DNA of 12,095 nt from Pirellulaceae bacterium (GTDB taxonomy: Bacteria; Planctomycetota; Planctomycetia; Pirellulales; Pirellulaceae), in NCBI GenBank assembly GCA_020846515.1, contig JADLDX010000528.1:1-12095 (forward strand), written 5' to 3'. The notes under the pieces are model-generated. The model was not told the origin of the DNA. It was given only the letters and a program-made list of their open reading frames with translations, and did no database searches. Each line of letters starts with the position of its first letter. Within the stretch, counting starts at the first letter, position 1. A program made the position numbers and the translations under genes. Below, one piece after another: positions 1 through 6,000 of this stretch.

Positions 1-635
1 AGTGCCAGCATGAGCGAAGCGGTAACCCACAAGCTGATCCGTGCCAGCGAGGGCAATTTCTGAGGGACAGCGGCGGCGGCAATCGCGCCGATCGTTAAGG
101 CGTAGATACCAAAACGCAAGTAATCCCACAGTTGGGCATATTCAATCGGCGGCTTACCTTGCAGACCATCGGTTTGGTTACCTGCCACAATCACAGCGAC
201 CACCAGGCCTGTGCCTAATAGTGACATGAGGATCCCGCCGACCAGGCGCGAGCCTTTGGCCGATACATGAAAGCGCGTTAGCTTGGCGGCGATCAAGTTG
301 ATCATCAGGATCAAGCCAATCGTGGCCCCGCCGGGAAACGGAAAAGCGCCGGGGATTGGCGAGTCGTGGGGGAAGATCGTAATGGGCAGCAGCACGTCGA
401 ACGGTACGATAGCTAGAAAACTGTTGAAGTACTCGGCTTTGACTTCGCTCAAGTTTTGTTCATCTTGAGCGAGTGTGCCAAAGAGGACTAGCCAAACCGC
501 CAAGAAGAACATGACGACCGTGATCTTCAGCGACCCGGCCATCTTCATGACGGCCCATAGCGACAACGGCTCACTGCGACTGCGCGCGCCGGCAAGCGTG
601 GAGTTGATGCCTGAAGGAAGTGAGCTGGCACTCAT
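1..635 (-). CDS. ResB-like cytochrome c biogenesis membrane protein, N-terminal part (cut by window start)
   Basis: The reading frame opens at ATG 635-633 and runs off base 1 without a stop, giving about 211 residues. A hydrophobic segment at residues 36-56 ends in GTLAQ. It is followed by a loop with an EYF motif (68-70), then FPFPGG (98-103), and a second hydrophobic segment with an INL-AAKL-RF pattern (about 104-122). Further membrane segments lie near 131-151, 173-190 and 200 onward. From memory, this layout matches planctomycete ResB/Ccs1-type proteins, often fused to or followed by CcsA, which handle haem for cytochrome c maturation (System II) at the membrane. The haem-handling C-terminal half is outside the window, so a ResB-CcsA fusion cannot be tested. 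An AGGTAA sits about 10 bases upstream of the ATG as a weak ribosome site. The lipoprotein gene lies 67 bp upstream on the same strand, so co-transcription is likely. Confidence 0.72.
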   Translation of the reverse strand, partial: MSASSLPSGINSTLAGARSRSEPLSLWAVMKMAGSLKITVVMFFLAVWLVLFGTLAQDEQNLSEVKAEYFNSFLAIVPFDVLLPITIFPHDSPIPGAFPFPGGATIGLILMINLIAAKLTRFHVSAKGSRLVGGILMSLLGTGLVVAVIVAGNQTDGLQGKPPIEYAQLWDYLRFGIYALTIGAIAAAAVPQKLPSLARISLWVTASLMLA

Positions 636-687
636 GATTATGGATTACCTGTCTGGTTATAGGTGGCTTAGTTGTCGGTGTCGGATC

Positions 688-717
688 GAACTGAAGTCAG
701 ACTTACCACTTCAGTTC
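688..717 (-). other. Perfect 10-bp inverted repeat around the lipoprotein stop codon
   Basis: GAACTGAAGT (688-697) and ACTTCAGTTC (708-717) are exact reverse complements separated by 10 bases. The loop contains the TAA stop (705-703, minus strand) of the lipoprotein gene. There is no T-run on the minus-strand side, so it is not a classical intrinsic terminator. In the transcript it would be an intercistronic hairpin 53 bases before the ResB-like start, possibly affecting mRNA decay or relative expression. That role is inference. Confidence 0.5.
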
Positions 718-1830
718 TTTCACCAAGGTCAAGAATGCATCCTGCTGAGCTTTGACGATGTCGGCGGGGCCCATCATTTTGATAAACAGTGAATCTTGGC
801 TGCTCCAATCGATTTTCGCTGCGGCGATCGATTGCGGATCGTCACCGCCGCCGACCAACACAAAGACTTCCGCCGGTGCATCGTTCACGGTCAATTTGAT
901 AGCCTCTTCGAGTGCTTTGGCAGGTTGATCGGCGGCACCACGAATTTGTCCGTTCCAGCGTTCCACGTTAGAGACACGATCTCCGCCGGCGGCCGTAAAG
1001 GTCACGGCGGCTTTCTTGCCATCGGCCCCGTCTACTTCGTAGGACTTCATGGCCATGATGTTTAGCGGTGGCACCTCGCGCCAACCCTCGGGCAACTTGA
1101 CTTGCAGGTCCTTGGCCGCGGTGGCTCGCGGCGGAGCCGAGCCGGGCCTTGGGGATCCAGGAGGCATGGTCGAGCCAGGCATGGACATGCCGCCCATCGA
1201 TCCGCCAGTAGTACCTTCGCCAATGAGCGTCACAAAGTAAGCTGGTCTGTCTGGCGTCGAGAGCTTTTCGATGGCTTCCAAATCAGGCGTCATTTCGTCC
1301 CAAGCCTGATCGCCCAAGTTTAATTGACCGCGCCAGCGATTAACGTTCATGGCCACAAACTCGCGCCAGTTGCCCTCGGTGGGTTCGTTCAACGTGTCGG
1401 GGATCTTCAATTGAGAAACCGTAACCTTCAAGCTACTTTCACCGGGTGGCCGCAGACTGCGATAGACAAACTGGTTGGCCCCTTCCTCTTCTTGCCATTT
1501 TTCGGGTAGTTGCCAGTTGGGAGTGCCGTCATCGGCAAACGACAAGGAGCTGACCAATTGTCGAAAATCGGCTGTGTATTGATCTACTTTTTCGGGTTGG
1601 CCCATAAGTTTGAATGCCCATGGGGTGTCCTTGGGTACGATGGCCGCCAGCATCTGCTGCTTTTGGCTGCCACTGCCCATCTGCGACGCCTCTTTGGGTA
1701 CGCTGTATTGTCGAATGGGCTCGTCCGGCGAGCAGCCGCTGACAGCTATCAGCCCAAGAGCGCAGAGGGCCAAGAAAGCCACCCGAATGGGCAGGCAATG
1801 GCAAGTTCTAGTCATATGTGCAAACGTCAT
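703..1830 (-). CDS. Secreted lipoprotein with duplicated domain, probably linked to cytochrome c biogenesis
   Basis: This is a 375-residue protein if started at ATG 1830; the frame extends upstream to a TTG at 1851. ATG 1815 is also possible; no start has a convincing ribosome site. A hydrophobic stretch ends in a lipobox (AVSGC, Cys33), so it is probably a lipid-anchored protein. The mature part has two related halves. The first has FKLMG (73-77), LPEKW (108-112) and NRWRGQ (164-169). The second has LPEGW (246-250), ERWNGQ (290-295) and FIKMMGP (349-355). They are joined by a Gly/Pro/Met-rich linker at about 208-236. I recognise no catalytic motif and do not assign a reaction. From memory, similar lipoproteins sit beside ResB/CcsA genes in planctomycetes, and the downstream neighbour here fits that. 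A role in cytochrome maturation rests only on context. Confidence 0.8.
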   Translation of the reverse strand: MTFAHMTRTCHCLPIRVAFLALCALGLIAVSGCSPDEPIRQYSVPKEASQMGSGSQKQQMLAAIVPKDTPWAFKLMGQPEKVDQYTADFRQLVSSLSFADDGTPNWQLPEKWQEEEGANQFVYRSLRPPGESSLKVTVSQLKIPDTLNEPTEGNWREFVAMNVNRWRGQLNLGDQAWDEMTPDLEAIEKLSTPDRPAYFVTLIGEGTTGGSMGGMSMPGSTMPPGSPRPGSAPPRATAAKDLQVKLPEGWREVPPLNIMAMKSYEVDGADGKKAAVTFTAAGGDRVSNVERWNGQIRGAADQPAKALEEAIKLTVNDAPAEVFVLVGGGDDPQSIAAAKIDWSSQDSLFIKMMGPADIVKAQQDAFLTLVKELKW

Positions 1831-1936
1831 AGGAAGGTTGAATTGTTGCAAGAACCGAAGCGGAGCGCGGGGAGTGAACCTGTGCAGGAACGCGAACCGA
1901 ACCCGTGCGAAGACGGCTGTGTGATGTTCTAACCGA

Positions 1937-1964
1937 GAAACGGCCCTTTATTCTACGCCGTTTC
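1937..1964. repeat. Inverted repeat upstream of the lipoprotein gene
   Basis: GAAACGGC (1937-1944) and GCCGTTTC (1957-1964) are exact reverse complements with a 12-base AT-rich spacer. The spacer contains the TAGAAT that resembles a minus-strand -10 box. The placement, about 107-134 bp upstream of the lipoprotein ATG, would suit an operator or a leader hairpin. It has no T-run on either side, so a terminator is unlikely. Confidence 0.4.
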
Positions 1965-2153
1965 GAGGCTGTTGGCTCGCCCAAATTTGGCCGATACCGA
2001 CACAACATGATAAAGGTGGGAGTTTGGGGTGGGCAGGTGAGGTAAGTTGTCTGAGGGTGACCTATGTTCCAAGCGATTCAGTCTGCCCCGAAGGACTCAC
2101 CAATTCGCCGTCTTGGGCATACCTTTTACGATACGCCAATTACTATACGCCAT

Positions 2154-2195
2154 GTCCAGCGTAACGGCCGAGTCCGGTACGCTGGCGGACTTTTT
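2154..2195 (+). terminator. Terminator-like hairpin on the plus strand with no upstream gene
   Basis: GTCCAGCGTA (2154-2163) can pair with TACGCT (2178-2183) and, across a three-base bulge, GGAC (2187-2190). An inner CGG/CCG pair can extend the stem, and the outer arm is followed directly by five T's (2191-2195). This is the form of an intrinsic terminator read on the plus strand. No plus-strand coding gene lies before it, so it may end an unannotated small or antisense RNA. Read on the minus strand it has no T-run. Confidence 0.5.
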
Positions 2196-2222
2196 CTTGG
2201 ATCGGATCTAAAATGATCTGAA

Positions 2223-2261
2223 ATGACCTGAACAGCTCACGGGATGAACTGCTCAGGTCAT
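2223..2261 (-). terminator. Probable terminator of the sialate O-acetylesterase gene
   Basis: ATGACCTGA (2223-2231) and TCAGGTCAT (2253-2261) are exact reverse complements. After one mismatch they are extended by CAG/CTG. The hairpin begins 36 bases past the esterase stop codon on the minus strand. It is followed there by TTTCAGATCATTTT, a short and interrupted T-tract. Its position fits a terminator for the esterase transcript, though the U-tract is weaker than in model intrinsic terminators. Confidence 0.5.
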
Positions 2262-2296
2262 GGATTTACTTTAGCAGTAGCCAGCCAATCAACATT

Positions 2297-3826
2297 TTAC
2301 TTGGCGTCTTTCGTGATGCCGGGCCAATCGTCGGTGCGGAATGGAGTCAGCGGCAGACCTGCTCCGCTGAACATGTTGCACACTGGGTTGTCGGCCCAGG
2401 CATAACGCACGGCGACGGGCGATGGGACGCTGGCACAGGACACTTCGATGGCATTGCCAGCCACGATCTTGGCATCAGCCTTGTAGAATTTCTTGTCTTC
2501 ACCGGCGCTGGTAAAGCCAACCGGGGTGGCGACGTCAAATGGTCGCCAGCCCTGCTCGAGGTGATCGAAGGTCAGCACGATTTTGTCGCCATTTTTTTCC
2601 ATCGATTTGTACTGAGGGCTGCGATAGGCAATTTTGATGTCGTATTCATTGGCCAATGCCCAGCGTGCCAGGCGTCGACCAACGTCGACTTTGTTCTTGG
2701 GGTGAATGTCTTTGCCTTCACCGATGTCGATAATGACGGCTTCACCCGTCTTGGCTAGCTTGCTCATCGTCATCGTTTGGGCTTCGCGAAGCTCGGCCCA
2801 TGTACTGTCGCTCGGCTCTGGCTTTTCAGCCATGAAGTCGGCCAATTGGACCCAATAGAAAGGGAAATCGCCTTGATTCCATTCTTTGCGCCAACTGGAG
2901 ATCATCAGTGGGAAAAGTTCGCGATACTGATAAGCGCGACCAGCATTGGATTCGCCTTGATACCAAATGGCGCCTTTAATGCCATAACCCATATGTGACT
3001 TGAGCACGCCGTTGTAGATATTCGACGGACGGCCTTGACCTTTGAGTTGATTCTCGAGGGCTTTTAATTGTTGGGCCGCTTCTTTAGTGGCCGAGTCTTT
3101 GTTTTTGGCCAGTTCTTCATAGCTCTTGGCGATGCCATCCCAGCGATCGAGCATAGGTTTGTAAAGCGGATCAGCGGCCAATAGATCTCGGCTGACCCAA
3201 GCTTCGCAGGCAGAACCACCCCAGGCATTGTTGATCATGCCTACAGGGACATCGAGTGTTTGATGCAACTGCCGGCCGAAGAAATAACCCACAGCCGAGA
3301 AGCCGCCGACGTTTTCGGGCGTACAAACTTGCCAATAACGCTCGTGCGTCCAGATCGGCTCTTGGGCGCCAACTTGCGGAAAGTTAATCATGCGCAGGTT
3401 GGGATACTTGGCGGCGAGTTTCTCTAGGTCAGGATCATTGGATGCATTGATCGACCATTGCATATTGGATTGACCCGAGCAGATCCAGACTTCGCCCACC
3501 AGAATGTCTTCCAGTTTGACTTCGTTCTGGCCTTTGATGGTCATTTCATAAGGCCCGCCAACCGGCAGCGGGTCGAGCGTCACTTGCCACGCACCTGCAG
3601 CGTCGGCTTTGGCGGTGTGAGTCTGCTGATGAATTTTGACGGTGACATCTTCACCTGGGCTGGCCTTGCCCCACACGCGATTCTTCTGCGCGCGTTGCAG
3701 CACCATGTGGCTGCTGAAAATGTTGGGTACTGAAACATCGGCTTGAACACTGGGCAGGGCTGTGACCATGAGCAACAGCCCAGTGAGCCAACGTGAAGCA
3801 AGTAGTGAGAGCCTGGTGAACGTCAT
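2297..3826 (-). CDS. Secreted sialate O-acetylesterase (SGNH-like esterase)
   Basis: The product has 509 residues, within the usual range for this family (SASA domain, acetylxylan-esterase-like). These enzymes remove O-acetyl groups from sialic acids or other acetylated sugars on glycans. A signal peptide covers residues 1-29 and ends at VQA, so it is exported. A beta-rich N-terminal region (about 30-110) comes first. The catalytic core follows, with GQSNM and its nucleophile Ser120, NNAWGGS (199-205) and IWYQGESNA (287-295). The late DIHP motif (373-376) carries the likely catalytic Asp373 and His375. A C-terminal beta region ends the protein. The start is set by a near-perfect AGGAGGT (3837-3831), four bases from the ATG, the strongest ribosome site in the window. 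A hairpin follows the stop. No sialidase or sugar-uptake gene is adjacent, so the natural substrate is open. Confidence 0.93.
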   Translation of the reverse strand: MTFTRLSLLASRWLTGLLLMVTALPSVQADVSVPNIFSSHMVLQRAQKNRVWGKASPGEDVTVKIHQQTHTAKADAAGAWQVTLDPLPVGGPYEMTIKGQNEVKLEDILVGEVWICSGQSNMQWSINASNDPDLEKLAAKYPNLRMINFPQVGAQEPIWTHERYWQVCTPENVGGFSAVGYFFGRQLHQTLDVPVGMINNAWGGSACEAWVSRDLLAADPLYKPMLDRWDGIAKSYEELAKNKDSATKEAAQQLKALENQLKGQGRPSNIYNGVLKSHMGYGIKGAIWYQGESNAGRAYQYRELFPLMISSWRKEWNQGDFPFYWVQLADFMAEKPEPSDSTWAELREAQTMTMSKLAKTGEAVIIDIGEGKDIHPKNKVDVGRRLARWALANEYDIKIAYRSPQYKSMEKNGDKIVLTFDHLEQGWRPFDVATPVGFTSAGEDKKFYKADAKIVAGNAIEVSCASVPSPVAVRYAWADNPVCNMFSGAGLPLTPFRTDDWPGITKDAK

Positions 3827-3923
3827 GAATACCTCCTCATGAAAAGACAGAAACGGGGGACTGAGAGCGTCAGCGAAGTATTGTAGCGAAGTCGCCCAAG
3901 CGCAGTGGGCACTGGCCCATACC

Positions 3924-3974
3924 GGGAGGTGGACGCACAGGGGAGGTCGACATCCCGGGAGGTCGACGCTCCTG
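3924..3974. repeat. Three tandem GGGAGGTSGAC units
   Basis: Units begin at 3924 (GGGAGGTGGACGCACAG), 3941 (GGGAGGTCGACATCCC) and 3957 (GGGAGGTCGACGCTCCTG), so the period is 16-17 bp. The GTCGAC core is itself palindromic. The second unit's end, CCC before GGG, allows a hairpin across 3954-3959. I recall similar GAGGTCGAC words in intergenic DNA of planctomycete genomes, but cannot confirm this here. Confidence 0.6.
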
Positions 3975-4067
3975 CGGAGACAAGTTTCCGAACCGTCCGA
4001 CTATCCATGCCAATAGCGTTCGCCTAGCGCAGTCCAGAAGTGCCATGGCCAAGTAAAGTATTTTAGA

Positions 4068-4137
4068 AGCGGAACGGCGCAAGCCGTCCGGTGTATCCCG
4101 GTAGTTATAGGAACCGGAGGGCTTGCGCCCAACCGCT
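4068..4137. repeat. Long REP-like palindrome downstream of the FAD enzyme gene
   Basis: The left arm 4068-4091 and the right arm 4114-4137 match as an inverted repeat at 20 of 24 positions. The conserved blocks are AGCGG, GGCGCAAGCC and TCCGG against CCGGA, GGCTTGCGCC and CCGCT, with a 22-base spacer. On the minus strand it starts 66 bases after the FAD gene's stop and is followed by an AT-rich stretch, so it may also end that transcript. The form resembles dispersed repetitive extragenic palindromes. No second copy is in this window. Confidence 0.6.
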
Positions 4138-4202
4138 ACAAATGCCGGATTTCACGAGCAAACATGCTTCACAGCGTCGGCCTCCCAGTCTGATCTTCGC
4201 GC

Positions 4203-5741
4203 TTATTTAGCTCTGCGCAGCAGCTTTAAAAAGCCGGCTGGTCCCATGGTCCAGGCAGCGGTCATGACGCCGCCCATCATGGCCCCGACGATGCCAACAC
4301 TGCCCACATCGGCGCCGGTGAGCAGTAGATTCTTGATCGAACTCTGCGCATGGAACAGACCCTGCGAGAGACGCTGGGGCGTGGCTGGATGTCCATAGAT
4401 GGCTCCCAGCGGATGACCGGTCATGCTCTCTACCGATAAGGGCGTCGAGACCTCATGGTATTCGATCAGGTCACGAAAGCCTGGCAAGTGCTGATCGACT
4501 AGTCCGATAGCAGCTTGGGCAATGCGCTGCTTGAGCGCTTGATATTCGGCATCGCGATTCAACCAAGGCTGGCTGCTCCAGCGTTGCCACAACTCGTAGG
4601 TATTGAAACAGATGATCTGCGCGTTGTGTTTGGTGGTCTGCCCATTACGAAGAGAGGCCGAGGACAAAAAACAATGCTCTACTTCGCCGGCTAATAATCG
4701 ATCACGCATCGCGTAGATTTTGTCATGGTCATAGTGGCGCGCAATCCAGTAGTTGCCGGCATCCATACCGCAGCGGCGTGGATCGTCTTTAAAGCCGATA
4801 TAAATGGTCACGGCTGTGGGTGGTGCCACTGGGTCTGTGCATTGGGCTCGCTCAGGCAGGCTGACATGCTCGGGCACCAGTTGCCCAAATGTCTTGGCGG
4901 CGCCGGCATCGGAGATGACAAGCGGTGCCGTAAACGTGACTTCTTCGCGCTTGTGACGGGCGATCACTTGGGTGACGCGACCACGCTGCACATCCAGTCG
5001 CACAACTTCATGCCCTGTCAGACAACGACCACCACTACGCTCGATAATCGGCACGATGGCTTGCGCGATTTGCTCGGCTCCGCCCACAGGCACATATCCG
5101 CCTTTGAAATAATCCTTGGCGATCAAGGCATGCACACCAAACGCGCTGAGCTCTGGTGGCAAACCATAGTCACCCCATTGGGAGGCCAGCACAGCGCGTA
5201 GCTGCGGATGACTGATCAAGGCCTGCAACACGGCACCCGTGCTGCGCAAGGCTTGGCGCTTTCCCGGCCAGAGAATCAGTTTTCCCAACAGACCAGGCAT
5301 CTGCTTGGCGGCAAACCAGCGCCCCATCCATCCGGCGGCTTGATGTACGGCTCGAAAGTAACGTTCAATCTCCAACTTGTGCTCGGGAAACGCTTTGATC
5401 AATGTCTGGCGATAGGCGGATTCATCGGCTGGAACCTGCACGTGATGGTCGGGATAGATGAAATGTTCCAGTGGGTCAGCGATGCGAGACCACTGGACAC
5501 CACCGCCGGTTACCAGATCCATGAAGCGGCGCGACATATTGCCGGCTTGCATACCACCGACGTAATGCAGCCCTACATCCCAATGAAAACCATGTCGCTG
5601 AAAGGCATGAGTGAAACCGCCGAGCTTGAAGTGCCGTTCCAGTACCAGTACTCGTTTGCCACCTACACTGGCCATAAGACTGGCCGTCGTCAGGCCGCCC
5701 ATGCCGGAACCAATCACGATCGCATCATAGCTGTTGGTCAT
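4203..5741 (-). CDS. FAD-dependent oxidoreductase of the phytoene desaturase / retinol saturase family
   Basis: The product has 512 residues, typical for CrtI/RetSat-like flavoproteins. An N-terminal Rossmann dinucleotide-binding motif GSGMGG (11-16) follows the first strand. Glu35 in VLVLER is placed to bind the FAD ribose, and LGG (40-42) continues the pattern seen in carotenoid desaturases. Close to the C-terminus, LLTGAD (473-478) and a Gly-rich GAMMGG (486-491) form the second FAD-binding signature. No signal peptide is visible. Family members desaturate or saturate conjugated double bonds in carotenoids, retinol or other isoprenoids. The sequence does not say which reaction applies, and no carotenoid synthesis gene is nearby. 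The ribosome site is weak (AGAG about 8 bases upstream). The gene is separated from the upstream TolC gene by a 259-bp tandem-repeat region, so it may have its own promoter. Confidence 0.85.
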   Translation of the reverse strand: MTNSYDAIVIGSGMGGLTTASLMASVGGKRVLVLERHFKLGGFTHAFQRHGFHWDVGLHYVGGMQAGNMSRRFMDLVTGGGVQWSRIADPLEHFIYPDHHVQVPADESAYRQTLIKAFPEHKLEIERYFRAVHQAAGWMGRWFAAKQMPGLLGKLILWPGKRQALRSTGAVLQALISHPQLRAVLASQWGDYGLPPELSAFGVHALIAKDYFKGGYVPVGGAEQIAQAIVPIIERSGGRCLTGHEVVRLDVQRGRVTQVIARHKREEVTFTAPLVISDAGAAKTFGQLVPEHVSLPERAQCTDPVAPPTAVTIYIGFKDDPRRCGMDAGNYWIARHYDHDKIYAMRDRLLAGEVEHCFLSSASLRNGQTTKHNAQIICFNTYELWQRWSSQPWLNRDAEYQALKQRIAQAAIGLVDQHLPGFRDLIEYHEVSTPLSVESMTGHPLGAIYGHPATPQRLSQGLFHAQSSIKNLLLTGADVGSVGIVGAMMGGVMTAAWTMGPAGFLKLLRRAK

Positions 5742-5756
5742 GCAGTTGCTCTTTGA

Positions 5757-5857
5757 CTCAGGTTCCGGGGCTCAGGTTCCGGGAACGCAGGCACCGGGAA
5801 CGCAGGCACCGGGAACGCAGGCACCGGGAACTCAGGTACCGGACTCAGGTACCGGGA
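5757..5857. repeat. Seven-unit minisatellite, 13-15 bp period
   Basis: Units start at 5757, 5771, 5786, 5801, 5816, 5831 and 5844. The core consensus is CKCAGGYWCCGGGAA. The three central units (5786-5830) are identical, CGCAGGCACCGGGAA. Outer units carry CTCAGGTTCC or CTCAGGTACC and are 13 to 15 bases long. Identical central copies suggest recent expansion or homogenisation. The array ends 16 bases before the FAD gene's start codon, so it lies in the leader or promoter of that gene. Confidence 0.85.
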
Positions 5858-5885
5858 CAATCACCACGAAATCCTCGCGGTGTTC

Positions 5886-5971
5886 TCAGTGAATGGCTCA
5901 CAATGAATGAGTCGTTCACAATGAATAGCTCACGCTGGAAAGTTCAGGCTGAGGATCTCAGGCTGAATATC
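5886..5971. repeat. Degenerate short direct repeats
   Basis: TCACAATGAAT occurs at 5898-5908 and 5916-5926, with a related TCAGTGAAT at 5886-5894. A separate pair, TCAGGCTGAGGATC (5944-5957) and TCAGGCTGAATATC (5958-5971), is directly tandem with a 14-bp period. They lie beside the main minisatellite and share its short period, but the sequence differs. Confidence 0.6.
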
Positions 5972-6000
5972 TCAATACCGAAGCAGAAGGCTGGATGAGG

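Larger units (their letters stand above)
1852..2296. other. Intergenic region with three hairpins and no gene
   Basis: This 445-bp gap lies between the lipoprotein start and the esterase stop. No ORF in it looks protein-like; a 66-codon minus frame from 2008 is Arg/Ser-rich and overlaps the lipoprotein start in another frame. The gap holds inverted repeats at 1937-1964, 2154-2190 and 2223-2261, described separately. It also holds a direct repeat of ATACGCCA (2131-2138 and 2145-2152). The promoter for the lipoprotein-ResB unit should lie here. TAGAAT at 1955-1950 on the minus strand resembles a -10 box, but I see no matching -35 box. Confidence 0.6.
3827..4202. other. Repeat-rich intergenic region between esterase and FAD enzyme
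   Basis: This 376-bp gap shows no credible gene. Just upstream of the esterase ribosome site it is low in recognisable signals. At 3894-3919 the words GCCCA, TGGGC, GCCCA allow two mutually exclusive small hairpins. At 3924-3974 there are three tandem GGGAGGT-GAC units, and at 4068-4137 a long REP-like palindrome. The esterase promoter is presumably between 3850 and 4060, but I cannot point to convincing -35 and -10 boxes. Confidence 0.6.
5742..6000. other. Intergenic region made largely of short tandem repeats
   Basis: The gap between the TolC stop and the FAD gene start is almost wholly occupied by short direct repeats. These are a 13-15 bp array at 5757-5857, TCACAATGAAT words at 5886-5926 and a TCAGGCTGA pair at 5944-5971. 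The reading frames through it (for example plus strand 5753-5998, with repeated RERRH) follow from the repeat and do not look like real proteins. Confidence 0.65.

Noticed and set aside
703..1851. TTG at 1851 as the lipoprotein start
   Set aside because: It lacks a ribosome site and adds seven residues ahead of an already complete signal peptide; ATG 1830 is preferred, though not proven.
1808..2008. Minus-strand 66-codon frame upstream of and overlapping the lipoprotein start
   Set aside because: Composition is Arg/Ser-rich without domain character, and it overlaps the well-supported lipoprotein signal peptide in another frame.
4725..5756. Two long plus-strand frames (158 and 182 codons) opposite the FAD enzyme
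   Set aside because: They are antisense shadows of a gene with intact FAD-binding motifs on the other strand and show no recognisable domain.
5757..5857. CRISPR-like array
   Set aside because: Units are directly tandem, 13-15 bp, with no unique spacers and no cas genes in the window.
5753..5998. Plus-strand 81-codon frame with repeated RERRH
   Set aside because: It is a translation of the minisatellite; there is no ribosome site or protein-like sequence after the repeat.
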